From positions 1-64,000 of the forward strand of contig CALUXF010000001.1 of the NCBI GenBank assembly GCA_944324655.1: 64,000 bases of DNA. Direction: 5' to 3'. Both the position numbers and the translations under genes were made by a program. The notes under the pieces are model-generated. The model was not told the DNA's origin. It searched no databases and saw nothing but the letters and a program-made list of their open reading frames with translations. Each line of letters begins with the position of its first letter. Position 1 is the stretch's first letter. This DNA is from Candidatus Avelusimicrobium aviculae. GTDB lineage: Bacteria > Elusimicrobiota > Elusimicrobia > Elusimicrobiales > Elusimicrobiaceae. This document shows positions 1 to 7,489 of the stretch, piece by piece.

Positions 1-1
1 A

Positions 2-3000
2 ACGCCGCGGGTATTGGGTGCGGCGGAAGCGGGGAATGCGGCGAACGTTGCCATAGATTTAAAACAAAACCGCGCCTTTGCAATGGGTACAGATTGGAAT
101 ATGAAGGACCACTGGTGGAACCGGTTGTTCCGCCACCAGGTTAAATTTGTACCTGCGAGGGACTCTCGGTTGCTTACTTCCCATTATGGGCGCGGAGTTG
201 CGGGGGAAATTGAAGATTCTGAATTCAATGCTGATACAGAACACGGATTTAAAATGACGTTTATAGATGAAGAAGGTTGGGAAAATATCCTGCCCGTAAA
301 CGTTACTATTGATAAAGGCTTTAAAGTAGAAGGGTACAACCGCATCGCTTTTACCGCGGATAATATTGCTCAGCTGCGCGATAGTGACAAAACCCCTAAA
401 ATCATGTCCCATTTCTTTATGAAGCTTCGCCCGGGCCAGCTGTCCCGCTTGGTATCAGAAGTCAGCCGCTCCGGCGTTACCCTTAAAATTAAATTAGAGT
501 CCGCCCCCAATATTGCGCACAAAACGGTTGTGGTGCCTTTGTATTCTTCCAATGGGCAGCACAGACTCCCGGTAGAGGTGAATTTGCCTGCCGGTTTATT
601 GCGCGCTGATGATAAACTGATTTTGGACAGAAAAGGCCACTTGGGCGTTTTGCGCCAAGGGAAAGGCGCTGCCCGCGCTTTAAGCAATTTCTATGTGCGT
701 ATTCCCAAACACCAAATTGGCCAGTTGGTGACGGTGCTTAAAAACAGTAAAGAAACTTTTAATATTTCTGTTTTTTCCACTCAAAACAAAGCGAACTTAA
801 TCGTCAGAGACGTATCTTTGACTAACGTCAGCTTAGGTAAAACGATGGCTCCTATCGCCAAAACCCAATTGGGTATGAGCGTAGCTGACGCCAGCACATT
901 AATGTTTATGATTAACTATGTGTTGCCTGGTTTTGCCTCTTTGCTGCATCCGGTTCTTAAAAAATATGGAGAAAAGAAATTATTAACGATTTCCTTGATT
1001 ATGTCTGCCGCGGCAGGGCTGCTGGCTGCCGCAGCTGGGTTTTACGGCTTTGTGGAACAAAGCGAAGTTTCCCCGTTTGACCGGGTACTGTTTGTGTCTG
1101 GCTTGATTTTGATGAGCGCTTCTAGCATTTTAAAACAGTTGGTTTGCAATATGCTTATCCGCGCCAACCGCGGTGAGGTAGTGGTAACGACTCCTAAAGC
1201 AAAAGCCCCTACCGCGGCGGAGTTAAAAGCTGCTGCGCAAATGGATTTAAAACAAGTGGGCGCGCGTATCAAAGAATTCTTTACCAAAAAGTCTGATTTA
1301 AGCTTAAAAGACGTGTTTCTGTATAATTTAAGCTTTGTATACAAAAATACCGGCACCTTGGCGTTTTTGGCCTCCCCGTACTTGTTTAATTGGGGCGCTT
1401 CCCAATTGTTTGGGGTAAACTTGGGGCTGGACTATTCTATCAGCTTTCCTATCTATGCTCTTTACAGCGGCTGGGTTACGGCGCGCGTGATTCGCGCCAA
1501 CTTGCGTGATGCCTATTCTGTTAAAAACTTAGAACAAAGCCAACGCGCCTTGTCTTCCGGAATAGAGAAAACGGCAAAAGCGTTTGAAGAAATCGTTGCC
1601 CTTCCTGTCGGTTCTAACGAATTTAAAGAAGCTACGGAAGAAGTATCCCGCAAGCTTAAAGATGCGGTAGATGCCTTGGTTCAAGCGCACGTGAAATTGA
1701 ACGGCCGTTTAAAGACGAAAGCCGTGTTTGCAGAGGTAAAGCAACAAACCTTACAAAATTTGGAAGAAACCCTTGCCGCCAGCGGCGCTTTTGAGGACGG
1801 GCAGTTGCAGCAAATCATGGACCAAGTAAAACTTGATTTTACCAATTTGGAAAACAGCACCGCCAATGTATGGAAGGTGTTTGCAAAAGCCAAAGGAGTA
1901 AAAACCATCTCCATTGCCATGACGCTGGCTACCGTGCATGAATTTATTTTATCCAGCTCTTTTGCAGCCAGCATAAACACCTTGATACCTGACGGTGCTT
2001 ACGCAAACTTCCTGGTGGCCTTATCTTTGTATTTACCGTTTATTGTGGGGCGTTTAGGCGGCAATGTGATAGGCAAACGCATGAGCAGCGGCAGCATGTA
2101 TATCTTGTGTTCGGCCTTGTCCGCCATTGGCACTGGCATTATGATTACCAACGTGGGTAATTTAATCCCCACTATTGTTGGCGCGGTGGTGGCCAGCTTG
2201 GGCGTAGGGAACTTCTTTACCCAAATGTATGATTTCATCATGCAGAAACAGCCCAAATTACAGCGGGAAATTTCCGTTATCTTGGCTTTAACCATGGCTA
2301 TCGCCGGTATAGCTACTTTCCCAGCGGCGTATATGACCGCTTTGCTCCCCAATTTGGATTTAATCTATGCCGGGGTGTGTTTAGGCCTTTCTTTGGTGAT
2401 GACAGCCTCTATGATGCAAGACTCTACATTAGCAAAATTTATTACTTATGAAGTTCAAAAACTTTTTGGGAAAAAAGACGACAATCAAAACAAAGGGGAA
2501 GGGCCGTCGGCGGGAGCCTCTTCCGCAGAGGACGGCCCTCTCGCCCGTGTGCCGATAAAAAGCCGGCGGGGGGAAACATTAGCCCAACTATCGGTGCCAA
2601 TACCTCAAAATAAAGCTCAATTAAAACCTCTTCAAGAGGTTTTTATTTTGCCCAGCGGGGAAATGATTCTGCGTAAATACCGTTCCGTACAAGACAAACA
2701 AGACCAAGCTAAAACTTATAAGCAGGTAGTTATTCGGGACGATTTAAAATTTTACCGCGCGGATGGGCGTTTAAAAGCTTCCGCTTTAACTTTAAAGAAA
2801 ATAGGGGAAGGATTGTTGTTAGCCAACAGTAAAATTTGGCCCATGTTTTTAATGTATGTGCTGTTGGGGATGAACAATGTTTCCACCATAGTGGCCAACT
2901 TTGCGGAAGGGCCCTTTCAAATGAGTAATTTTGAAATGTTTTTGCTGGGCAATATCGGCTCTCTGACCATTGGCCTTTTGTCTTTGCCCATTGGCATACT

Positions 3001-4180
3001 GCAAAGCAAGTTCAGCCGCCGCGCCATGTCTAATATTGGCATGTTGGCCATGATCAGCGCGTTCTTGCTTCCCTATCTGGCCGGGCTGGACGGGCAGCTG
3101 GGGGACCCCACCGCTTTAAAACGCTGGGCGCTGGCGGCCAGTTTCTTATTGCTGGGCACCGGGGGGGCTTTTTTGGACGTATCTTTAAAACCCACTTTGC
3201 TGGCGGCTTCCAAAAAAGGCAATTACCAGCGCAACGTGGGTACGCTGGCGGTATTTAAGCAGGTGTTTGGCAACTCTATGAACTACTTGCTCCCGCCGCT
3301 TTTTCTGTGTGTGGCCGGGGCGGACTGGACGGCGTTTTTCCCCGTGTATATGGCTATCAGCGCGCTTAGTTTTATTATTTACAACAAATTCCGTTTAAAA
3401 GAACAAACCCTGCAAAGCGTACAGCAGGCCAAGCATAAATACCAGGTAAATTTTAAAAGCATATGGAAGATTTTTTCCGGCAAAAATGCCCGTTCCAAGC
3501 TGGTTCGCAAAAGCGTATACGCCAACATTTTGCATGGGGCCAATATGGGCACACTGGCGCTGTTTGTGAATGATTTAATGAAAGAGCATTTTTCCAACCC
3601 GGATATGTTGTGGCATCTGCCTTTTGGCATTTCGTTAGGAAGCGAGAGCTGGGTTGTTCCCTCTTTTGTCTTATTTACCCTGCCCATTATATTTGGCAGA
3701 ATGGCTGGTACTTTCTTAGGACAGGGAATGCAAACGGGTCCTTATCGCTTTAAAGCGCTTAATCCCGGCAAACTGCTGCAGGGCAGCGGTTGGCTTAGTT
3801 TGGCGGGGCTGGCTCTTATCAATACGCCGTGGTGGCAGGCGCAGGTGGCGGGTGTGATAGCCAGCGCATTGGGATTGACCAATTTTGCTCCCATACTTAC
3901 TTCTTTCCCTTCAGACAAAACGCGTGAAATTTCCAATGAAATGTCCGCCTTGCTGTCCTTTTCCTCTTTCTTTAGCGCCATGTTTACGGTCAGTTTCGGC
4001 CTTATGTTGGATATTTTAGGGGCGTGGGGCAGCGCGGCGTTCTTGCTGATAGGGAGTTTTTTGGGGTACTTAATCCATTTTGGGCAACAAATTTCCCGCG
4101 GGGATTATGACAAACTAAAAGAAAAAACCGCTTCTCCTGAAGAGGAAGCGGAAGTATATGAAGACCCTTTAACGGAATAG
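2..4180 (+). CDS. Giant tandem MFS-like membrane protein (5' end outside window)
   Basis: The frame is open from base 2, so the N-terminus lies upstream; at least 1392 residues are visible. The first ~280 residues are soluble and carry two similar beta-rich segments. Two clusters of hydrophobic helices follow. The first (about residues 290-510 and 640-815) is split by a ~130-residue charged, helical insert; the second spans about 935-1350. Both clusters contain loop motifs of the major facilitator type (GRLGGNVIGKRM near 690; GRMAGTFLGQ near 1235). I read it as two MFS-like units fused to an extracytoplasmic or cytosolic sensor-like domain. Substrate unknown. It ends with a short acidic tail and is followed by a convergent PHP gene. 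MFS membership is inferred from topology and loop motifs; it is far longer than a normal ~400-residue transporter. Confidence 0.7.
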   Translation, partial: TPRVLGAAEAGNAANVAIDLKQNRAFAMGTDWNMKDHWWNRLFRHQVKFVPARDSRLLTSHYGRGVAGEIEDSEFNADTEHGFKMTFIDEEGWENILPVNVTIDKGFKVEGYNRIAFTADNIAQLRDSDKTPKIMSHFFMKLRPGQLSRLVSEVSRSGVTLKIKLESAPNIAHKTVVVPLYSSNGQHRLPVEVNLPAGLLRADDKLILDRKGHLGVLRQGKGAARALSNFYVRIPKHQIGQLVTVLKNSKETFNISVFSTQNKANLIVRDVSLTNVSLGKTMAPIAKTQLGMSVADASTLMFMINYVLPGFASLLHPVLKKYGEKKLLTISLIMSAAAGLLAAAAGFYGFVEQSEVSPFDRVLFVSGLILMSASSILKQLVCNMLIRANRGEVVVTTPKAKAPTAAELKAAAQMDLKQVGARIKEFFTKKSDLSLKDVFLYNLSFVYKNTGTLAFLASPYLFNWGASQLFGVNLGLDYSISFPIYALYSGWVTARVIRANLRDAYSVKNLEQSQRALSSGIEKTAKAFEEIVALPVGSNEFKEATEEVSRKLKDAVDALVQAHVKLNGRLKTKAVFAEVKQQTLQNLEETLAASGAFEDGQLQQIMDQVKLDFTNLENSTANVWKVFAKAKGVKTISIAMTLATVHEFILSSSFAASINTLIPDGAYANFLVALSLYLPFIVGRLGGNVIGKRMSSGSMYILCSALSAIGTGIMITNVGNLIPTIVGAVVASLGVGNFFTQMYDFIMQKQPKLQREISVILALTMAIAGIATFPAAYMTALLPNLDLIYAGVCLGLSLVMTASMMQDSTLAKFITYEVQKLFGKKDDNQNKGEGPSAGASSAEDGPLARVPIKSRRGETLAQLSVPIPQNKAQLKPLQEVFILPSGEMILRKYRSVQDKQDQAKTYKQVVIRDDLKFYRADGRLKASALTLKKIGEGLLLANSKIWPMFLMYVLLGMNNVSTIVANFAEGPFQMSNFEMFLLGNIGSLTIGLLSLPIGILQSKFSRRAMSNIGMLAMISAFLLPYLAGLDGQLGDPTALKRWALAASFLLLGTGGAFLDVSLKPTLLAASKKGNYQRNVGTLAVFKQVFGNSMNYLLPPLFLCVAGADWTAFFPVYMAISALSFIIYNKFRLKEQTLQSVQQAKHKYQVNFKSIWKIFSGKNARSKLVRKSVYANILHGANMGTLALFVNDLMKEHFSNPDMLWHLPFGISLGSESWVVPSFVLFTLPIIFGRMAGTFLGQGMQTGPYRFKALNPGKLLQGSGWLSLAGLALINTPWWQAQVAGVIASALGLTNFAPILTSFPSDKTREISNEMSALLSFSSFFSAMFTVSFGLMLDILGAWGSAAFLLIGSFLGYLIHFGQQISRGDYDKLKEKTASPEEEAEVYEDPLTE

Positions 4181-4217
4181 CCCTTTACTTTACCGGGGCC
4201 AAAAGCCCCGCGCCGGG

Positions 4218-5033
4218 TTATCTTTTTAATAATTTGGAAATAAGCCGGTCATAATGCGGCTGCGCAACAGCCATCCCCGGCGTAGAATTGCGCCCGCTGC
4301 TGGGGCCGTGGTAGTCAGACCCTCCGGTGGCAAACAAATCGTATTTGCGGGCTATTTTCAGCAGCTCTTGCTTCATGGTATATGTATGGGCGGGATAGAA
4401 AACTTCTATGCCGTCCAGCCCGGCTTCCTTCCATGCCGGAAAATTCCACACTTCCATCACCATGCCCGGGTGGGCGATGACAGCCAACCCTCCCGCGTGT
4501 TTAATTTCCCGTATGGCTTCTAACACGGTAACCCCGGCGGAAGGTACGTATCCCGCCTGCCCCGGAACCAGCCACCGGCGAAAGCCTTCCTGCCGGGTGG
4601 GAACAATCCCTTTTTGTTTTAAAGCGTCCGCCACGTGGGCGCGGGACACCGTATTGGGCGCGCGGGAGAATACGTCTTTCTCTGTTAAATTTACCCCGGC
4701 GGCTTGCAGCTGGGCGATAATTTTTTTAATGCGCGCTACCCGCAGGCGGCGGTTGTTTTCCAAAAATTCTAAAAAACGCGTATTGTGAATATCTACATTC
4801 AGCCCCAAAAAATGCAGGTGGTCGTGTTCCCGGGTGCTTATTTCTACCGCCGGTACAAACGGAATGTGGCGGGCTTCACATTCGGCTTGGGCTTGGGGTA
4901 CGCCGTTTACGGTGTCATGATCTGCCAAAGCAAAAATACCCACCCCGGCTTTTTGGGCGGCAATAACCACCTCTTTAGGGGAGGTGGTTCCGTCAGAAAA
5001 CACGGAATGGGTATGTAAATCCGCTTTAGGCAT
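4218..5033 (-). CDS. PHP-domain phosphoesterase (RNase AM / YciV-like)
   Basis: 271 residues. The N-terminus has the PHP metal-binding signature (ADLHTHSVFSDGT, then ALADHDT), and later PHP histidines occur in IAHPG and GGSDYHG. This is the single-domain, trinuclear-metal type that removes phosphate from 3',5'-nucleoside bisphosphates and can trim RNA 5' ends in characterised relatives. Cytosolic. It starts 4 bp after the stop of the NifU-type gene, so the two are co-transcribed. The exact substrate cannot be read from sequence; the family call is secure. Confidence 0.85.
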   Translation of the reverse strand: MPKADLHTHSVFSDGTTSPKEVVIAAQKAGVGIFALADHDTVNGVPQAQAECEARHIPFVPAVEISTREHDHLHFLGLNVDIHNTRFLEFLENNRRLRVARIKKIIAQLQAAGVNLTEKDVFSRAPNTVSRAHVADALKQKGIVPTRQEGFRRWLVPGQAGYVPSAGVTVLEAIREIKHAGGLAVIAHPGMVMEVWNFPAWKEAGLDGIEVFYPAHTYTMKQELLKIARKYDLFATGGSDYHGPSSGRNSTPGMAVAQPHYDRLISKLLKR

Positions 5034-5037
5034 GCCG

Positions 5038-5262
5038 TTAAACGCGTTCTACGGCGGTTACTCCGGGAACTTCTGCCTTAATTTTGCGTTCCACCACCGC
5101 TTGCAGCGTCATTTGCGCGTGCGGGCAGCCGCCGCAGCGTCCGCGCAGGCCTACCGTAACGATGCCGGTTTTTTCGTCTACGCCGATTAGCTGAATGTCT
5201 CCCCCGTCGGACTGTAAAATGGGGCGGATTTCCTCAATTACTTTTTCCACTTGTTCTTTCAT
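5038..5262 (-). CDS. NifU-like Fe-S cluster scaffold/carrier domain protein
   Basis: 74 residues, matching the stand-alone NifU C-terminal domain (Nfu type). The cluster-ligating CxxC lies in RCGGCPHAQMT. These small proteins hold or transfer a 4Fe-4S cluster between subunits of a dimer, supplying targets such as radical-SAM enzymes (HemW and a ferredoxin-like protein are encoded in this window). The start is supported by GGAG six bases upstream of the ATG. First gene of a two-gene leftward unit with the PHP phosphoesterase. Confidence 0.88.
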   Translation of the reverse strand: MKEQVEKVIEEIRPILQSDGGDIQLIGVDEKTGIVTVGLRGRCGGCPHAQMTLQAVVERKIKAEVPGVTAVERV

Positions 5263-5292
5263 AAAAACTCCATATAATAAATAGGTATTTCT

Positions 5293-5301
5293 ATTATAGC
5301 T
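5293..5301 (-). promoter_or_regulatory. Extended -10 promoter element of the NifU/PHP unit
   Basis: Reads AGCTATAAT on the minus strand about 30 bp before the NifU start, a one-base variant of the TGCTATAAT element seen before several genes here. No convincing -35 hexamer at normal spacing. Confidence 0.55.
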
Positions 5302-5355
5302 TTTTTGGCAAAAAGGCGGGACTGGTTAAAATATTGCAAAAATCATAGAAATATT

Positions 5356-5364
5356 TGCTATACT
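5356..5364 (+). promoter_or_regulatory. Extended -10 element of the SH3 protein gene
   Basis: TGCTATACT about 60 bp before the start codon. A TTGCAA 19 bp upstream of TATACT could act as a weak -35. Confidence 0.5.
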
Positions 5365-5425
5365 TGTGGTGTAGCAGAAAATTTTTGAAATAGAATTTAG
5401 GATGATGAATAAAGAAGGAGAGAAT

Positions 5426-5893
5426 ATGAAGAAAATCGCATCCGTATTCGTAATGTTTTTATTAGCGTGTGCCCCCGTGTTTGCGCAAAAATATGCCAGC
5501 GTAAACGCTAAAAAAGCCAATATCCGTTCTTGCCCGGGCACGAATTGTGCGGTAAAATGGTATGCGTGGAAATACACGCCTGTCATTATGATTAAAACCA
5601 ACGAAACCAAAGACTGGGTTTTGGTAAAAGATTTTGAAGGATTTAACGGGTGGATTTCCGCTTCTTTATTAAGCCCCAGAGGGGCTATGGCCGCCACGGT
5701 AGATTTGAACGTGCGCAAAGGCCCCGGCGTAAGCAATGAAATCGTCTGCACGGTAGAAAAAGGATATCCTTTTAAATATTTGTCCAAAAAAGGTTCCTGG
5801 ATTGAAGTGGAGGACGACCCGGCCAATAAGAGCGAAGGCGTTTGCAAAGGCTGGGTATACGCCCAAAACCTGTGGGGCTTTTTTAAGCAATAA
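5426..5893 (+). CDS. Exported SH3-domain protein
   Basis: 155 residues from the ATG at 5426, chosen over the ATGs at 5402 and 5405 because AAGGAG lies just ahead of it and a clean signal peptide (KK, hydrophobic core, VFAQ cleavage site) follows. The mature part has two bacterial SH3-type repeats: YASVNAKKANIRSCPGT and, at about residue 90, ATVDLNVRKGPGVSNEIVCTV with trailing W-V segments. Such SH3b domains usually bind peptidoglycan or mediate envelope protein contacts. No catalytic domain is fused, so it is probably a periplasmic binding or structural protein. Monocistronic, with a hairpin terminator following. Confidence 0.82.
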   Translation: MKKIASVFVMFLLACAPVFAQKYASVNAKKANIRSCPGTNCAVKWYAWKYTPVIMIKTNETKDWVLVKDFEGFNGWISASLLSPRGAMAATVDLNVRKGPGVSNEIVCTVEKGYPFKYLSKKGSWIEVEDDPANKSEGVCKGWVYAQNLWGFFKQ

Positions 5894-5918
5894 GACATTG
5901 CTTTAAAACCTTTTATAA

Positions 5919-5956
5919 GGGGTTATCTTCGCCGTTAGAGGGTAACCCCGGTTTTT
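5919..5956 (+). terminator. Intrinsic terminator after SH3 gene
   Basis: GGGGTTA pairs with TAACCCC across a ~17-base loop, followed by GGTTTTTGG. Confidence 0.6.
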
Positions 5957-6059
5957 GGACTAAAAATTAGTTGAAATTTAATAATTCAGGATTAAGATAT
6001 AAGTAATAGCTTGTCACACCGGCTTGAAAGGCCGGGCTTAAAAAGGGTAAAATAAAATT

Positions 6060-6533
6060 ATGAAAAAGATATTAATAGCTGCTGCGGCAGCCAGTGTTAT
6101 AGCGTGTGTGTTCTGCTTGGCCAGAACCGTGCAGGAAGGCCGTTTTAATATTACCGGCACGGTAAATGTACCGGACAGATTGGTCAAAGTGGCCCAGGCG
6201 AACAATAACTCTTGTTCTATTATTGTAAAGAACGAGGCGGATGTTCCTGTAGCCATTAAAAGAGTGGTAAACCCTAAATTTCCGTTAGCCTTTCATATGG
6301 GGGAAGAAGATTTATTGGCCCCGGAACTGGAAGGCAATTTAAAATTGGAAGTGCAAATTAATAACCATGGTCAGCTGGGCGTATTAAAGGAAGGCGATAT
6401 TTTTGGTTCTTCTGAAAATTTAATTAAACCCAATGCCAAGAACATTATTGTTCAGGCTGATAAAATGACGGGTATGCCCCGTTTGGCCAAAGGCTCCACC
6501 CGCGGGAACTTCTTCCGCACGGCGGCCCGGTAA
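6060..6533 (+). CDS. Exported protein with a CcmI/CycH C-terminal-like domain
   Basis: 157 residues with an N-terminal signal or anchor (KK then ~17 hydrophobic residues). The segment from about residue 25 to 145 resembles the C-terminal periplasmic domain of cytochrome c biogenesis protein CcmI/CycH: ITGTVNVPDRL, PVAIKRVVNPKFPLAFHMGE, the E-V-Q-I-N-N-H-G strand, then EGDIFGSS. In CcmI this domain binds apocytochrome c, but here the membrane helices and TPR part are absent and no other ccm genes are near. Function unknown. RBS weak (AGGG). The similarity is from memory of the family and needs a profile search. Confidence 0.6.
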   Translation: MKKILIAAAAASVIACVFCLARTVQEGRFNITGTVNVPDRLVKVAQANNNSCSIIVKNEADVPVAIKRVVNPKFPLAFHMGEEDLLAPELEGNLKLEVQINNHGQLGVLKEGDIFGSSENLIKPNAKNIIVQADKMTGMPRLAKGSTRGNFFRTAAR

Positions 6534-6548
6534 GTTTTCTTGAGCGTA

Positions 6549-6575
6549 AAACCCCGCGTTAAGCGGGGTTTTTTA
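6549..6575 (+). terminator. Intrinsic terminator
   Basis: AAACCCCGC / GCGGGGTTT hairpin with a 4-base loop followed by a T run, directly after the CcmI-like gene. Confidence 0.85.
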
Positions 6576-6591
6576 TGCCTTTATTTTTCTC

Positions 6592-6620
6592 TTGACGAAA
6601 AGCCTCAGAAATAGCACAAT
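6592..6620 (+). promoter_or_regulatory. Sigma70-type promoter
   Basis: TTGACG, 17-bp spacer, CACAAT, about 40 bp before the next start codon. Confidence 0.6.
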
Positions 6621-6662
6621 AACAGATATAGGGGTTTATTATTTAGCAAAGGAGGGTTTTAT

Positions 6663-7382
6663 ATGAAGAGATGTTTGCTTTTGCTGGCTGTATTGGCCGC
6701 GGCTTCCAGTCTATACGCCCAAGACAGTCAAAAATACACGCAGGAAGAAGTATTGGCTGTTTTTGCCCAATATAATCCGGCCGTTTTGGAAAAGGCTAAA
6801 ATCAATGCCCAATATAATGAAATTTTGCAAAATTTGGCGGCCTCTTACCAAAAGGAAAAAACGGAACAGTCAGAAGCTGAATTGATTGCTTTGGTGAAAA
6901 ATTTTGATAACTCTCTCCGTTTGTTTATCATTGCAAAAACCTATGAAAACGGTTTGGCTTTGCAGGAAGTTTCCAATATTGATTTAGCCGCTTTGGAAAC
7001 TACCACCCAAGCGGATTTATTGTCCGTTTTTGAAGATATTCACGCCCAAACGTTGGATATACGCAATGAAGAAATAAAACTGTGCAAAGCCCGTATTAAG
7101 GCGTTAAAGAAAGATAAATCTTTAGACAAAAAAGAACGCAACGCGCAAATAGAAAAAGAAAACGACCGCATTAAAGAATTAAAAGCGGAAATTAAACAGC
7201 TTAAAAAAGACGCCAAAAATAAAGTGCGTTCCGCCAGCGAGGTGTATTTCGCTGATTTGAAAGCGGAAGCTTCTTCCCAGGTTGCCAGCGCCACCAAGGC
7301 GGCTAAAGAAGAGGCTCAAAAAGCGAAATCTTCCAAAAATTTAGAAGTAAAAGCAAAAAACAAAAAGCCTGTCGGCAAATGA
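6663..7382 (+). CDS. Exported coiled-coil protein, function unknown
   Basis: 239 residues. A strong RBS (AAAGGAGGG) and a typical signal peptide ending SSLYAQ support this start. The mature protein is helical: a ~100-residue first half, then a long Lys/Glu heptad region (about residues 125-185, rich in KKDK, KERN, EIKQLKKDAKNK) and a basic Ala/Lys tail. No enzymatic motif. Probably a periplasmic structural or binding protein. It has its own promoter and terminator, lying between the small exported proteins and the secA operon. I do not recognise a named family. Confidence 0.75.
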   Translation: MKRCLLLLAVLAAASSLYAQDSQKYTQEEVLAVFAQYNPAVLEKAKINAQYNEILQNLAASYQKEKTEQSEAELIALVKNFDNSLRLFIIAKTYENGLALQEVSNIDLAALETTTQADLLSVFEDIHAQTLDIRNEEIKLCKARIKALKKDKSLDKKERNAQIEKENDRIKELKAEIKQLKKDAKNKVRSASEVYFADLKAEASSQVASATKAAKEEAQKAKSSKNLEVKAKNKKPVGK

Positions 7383-7393
7383 TCTTTCTTTTT

Positions 7394-7434
7394 AAAACGC
7401 CTTCTTCCCGCTTTGGCGGGAGGGGGCGTTTTGC
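7394..7434 (+). terminator. Intrinsic terminator
   Basis: AAACGCC...GGCGTTTT outer stem with an inner CCCGC/GCGGG stem, then a T-rich tail, after the coiled-coil gene. Confidence 0.7.
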
Positions 7435-7489
7435 TGTATCTTAAAACCCTTTTTAATATTATTTAAATTTGCAAACAAGGAAGCATAAC

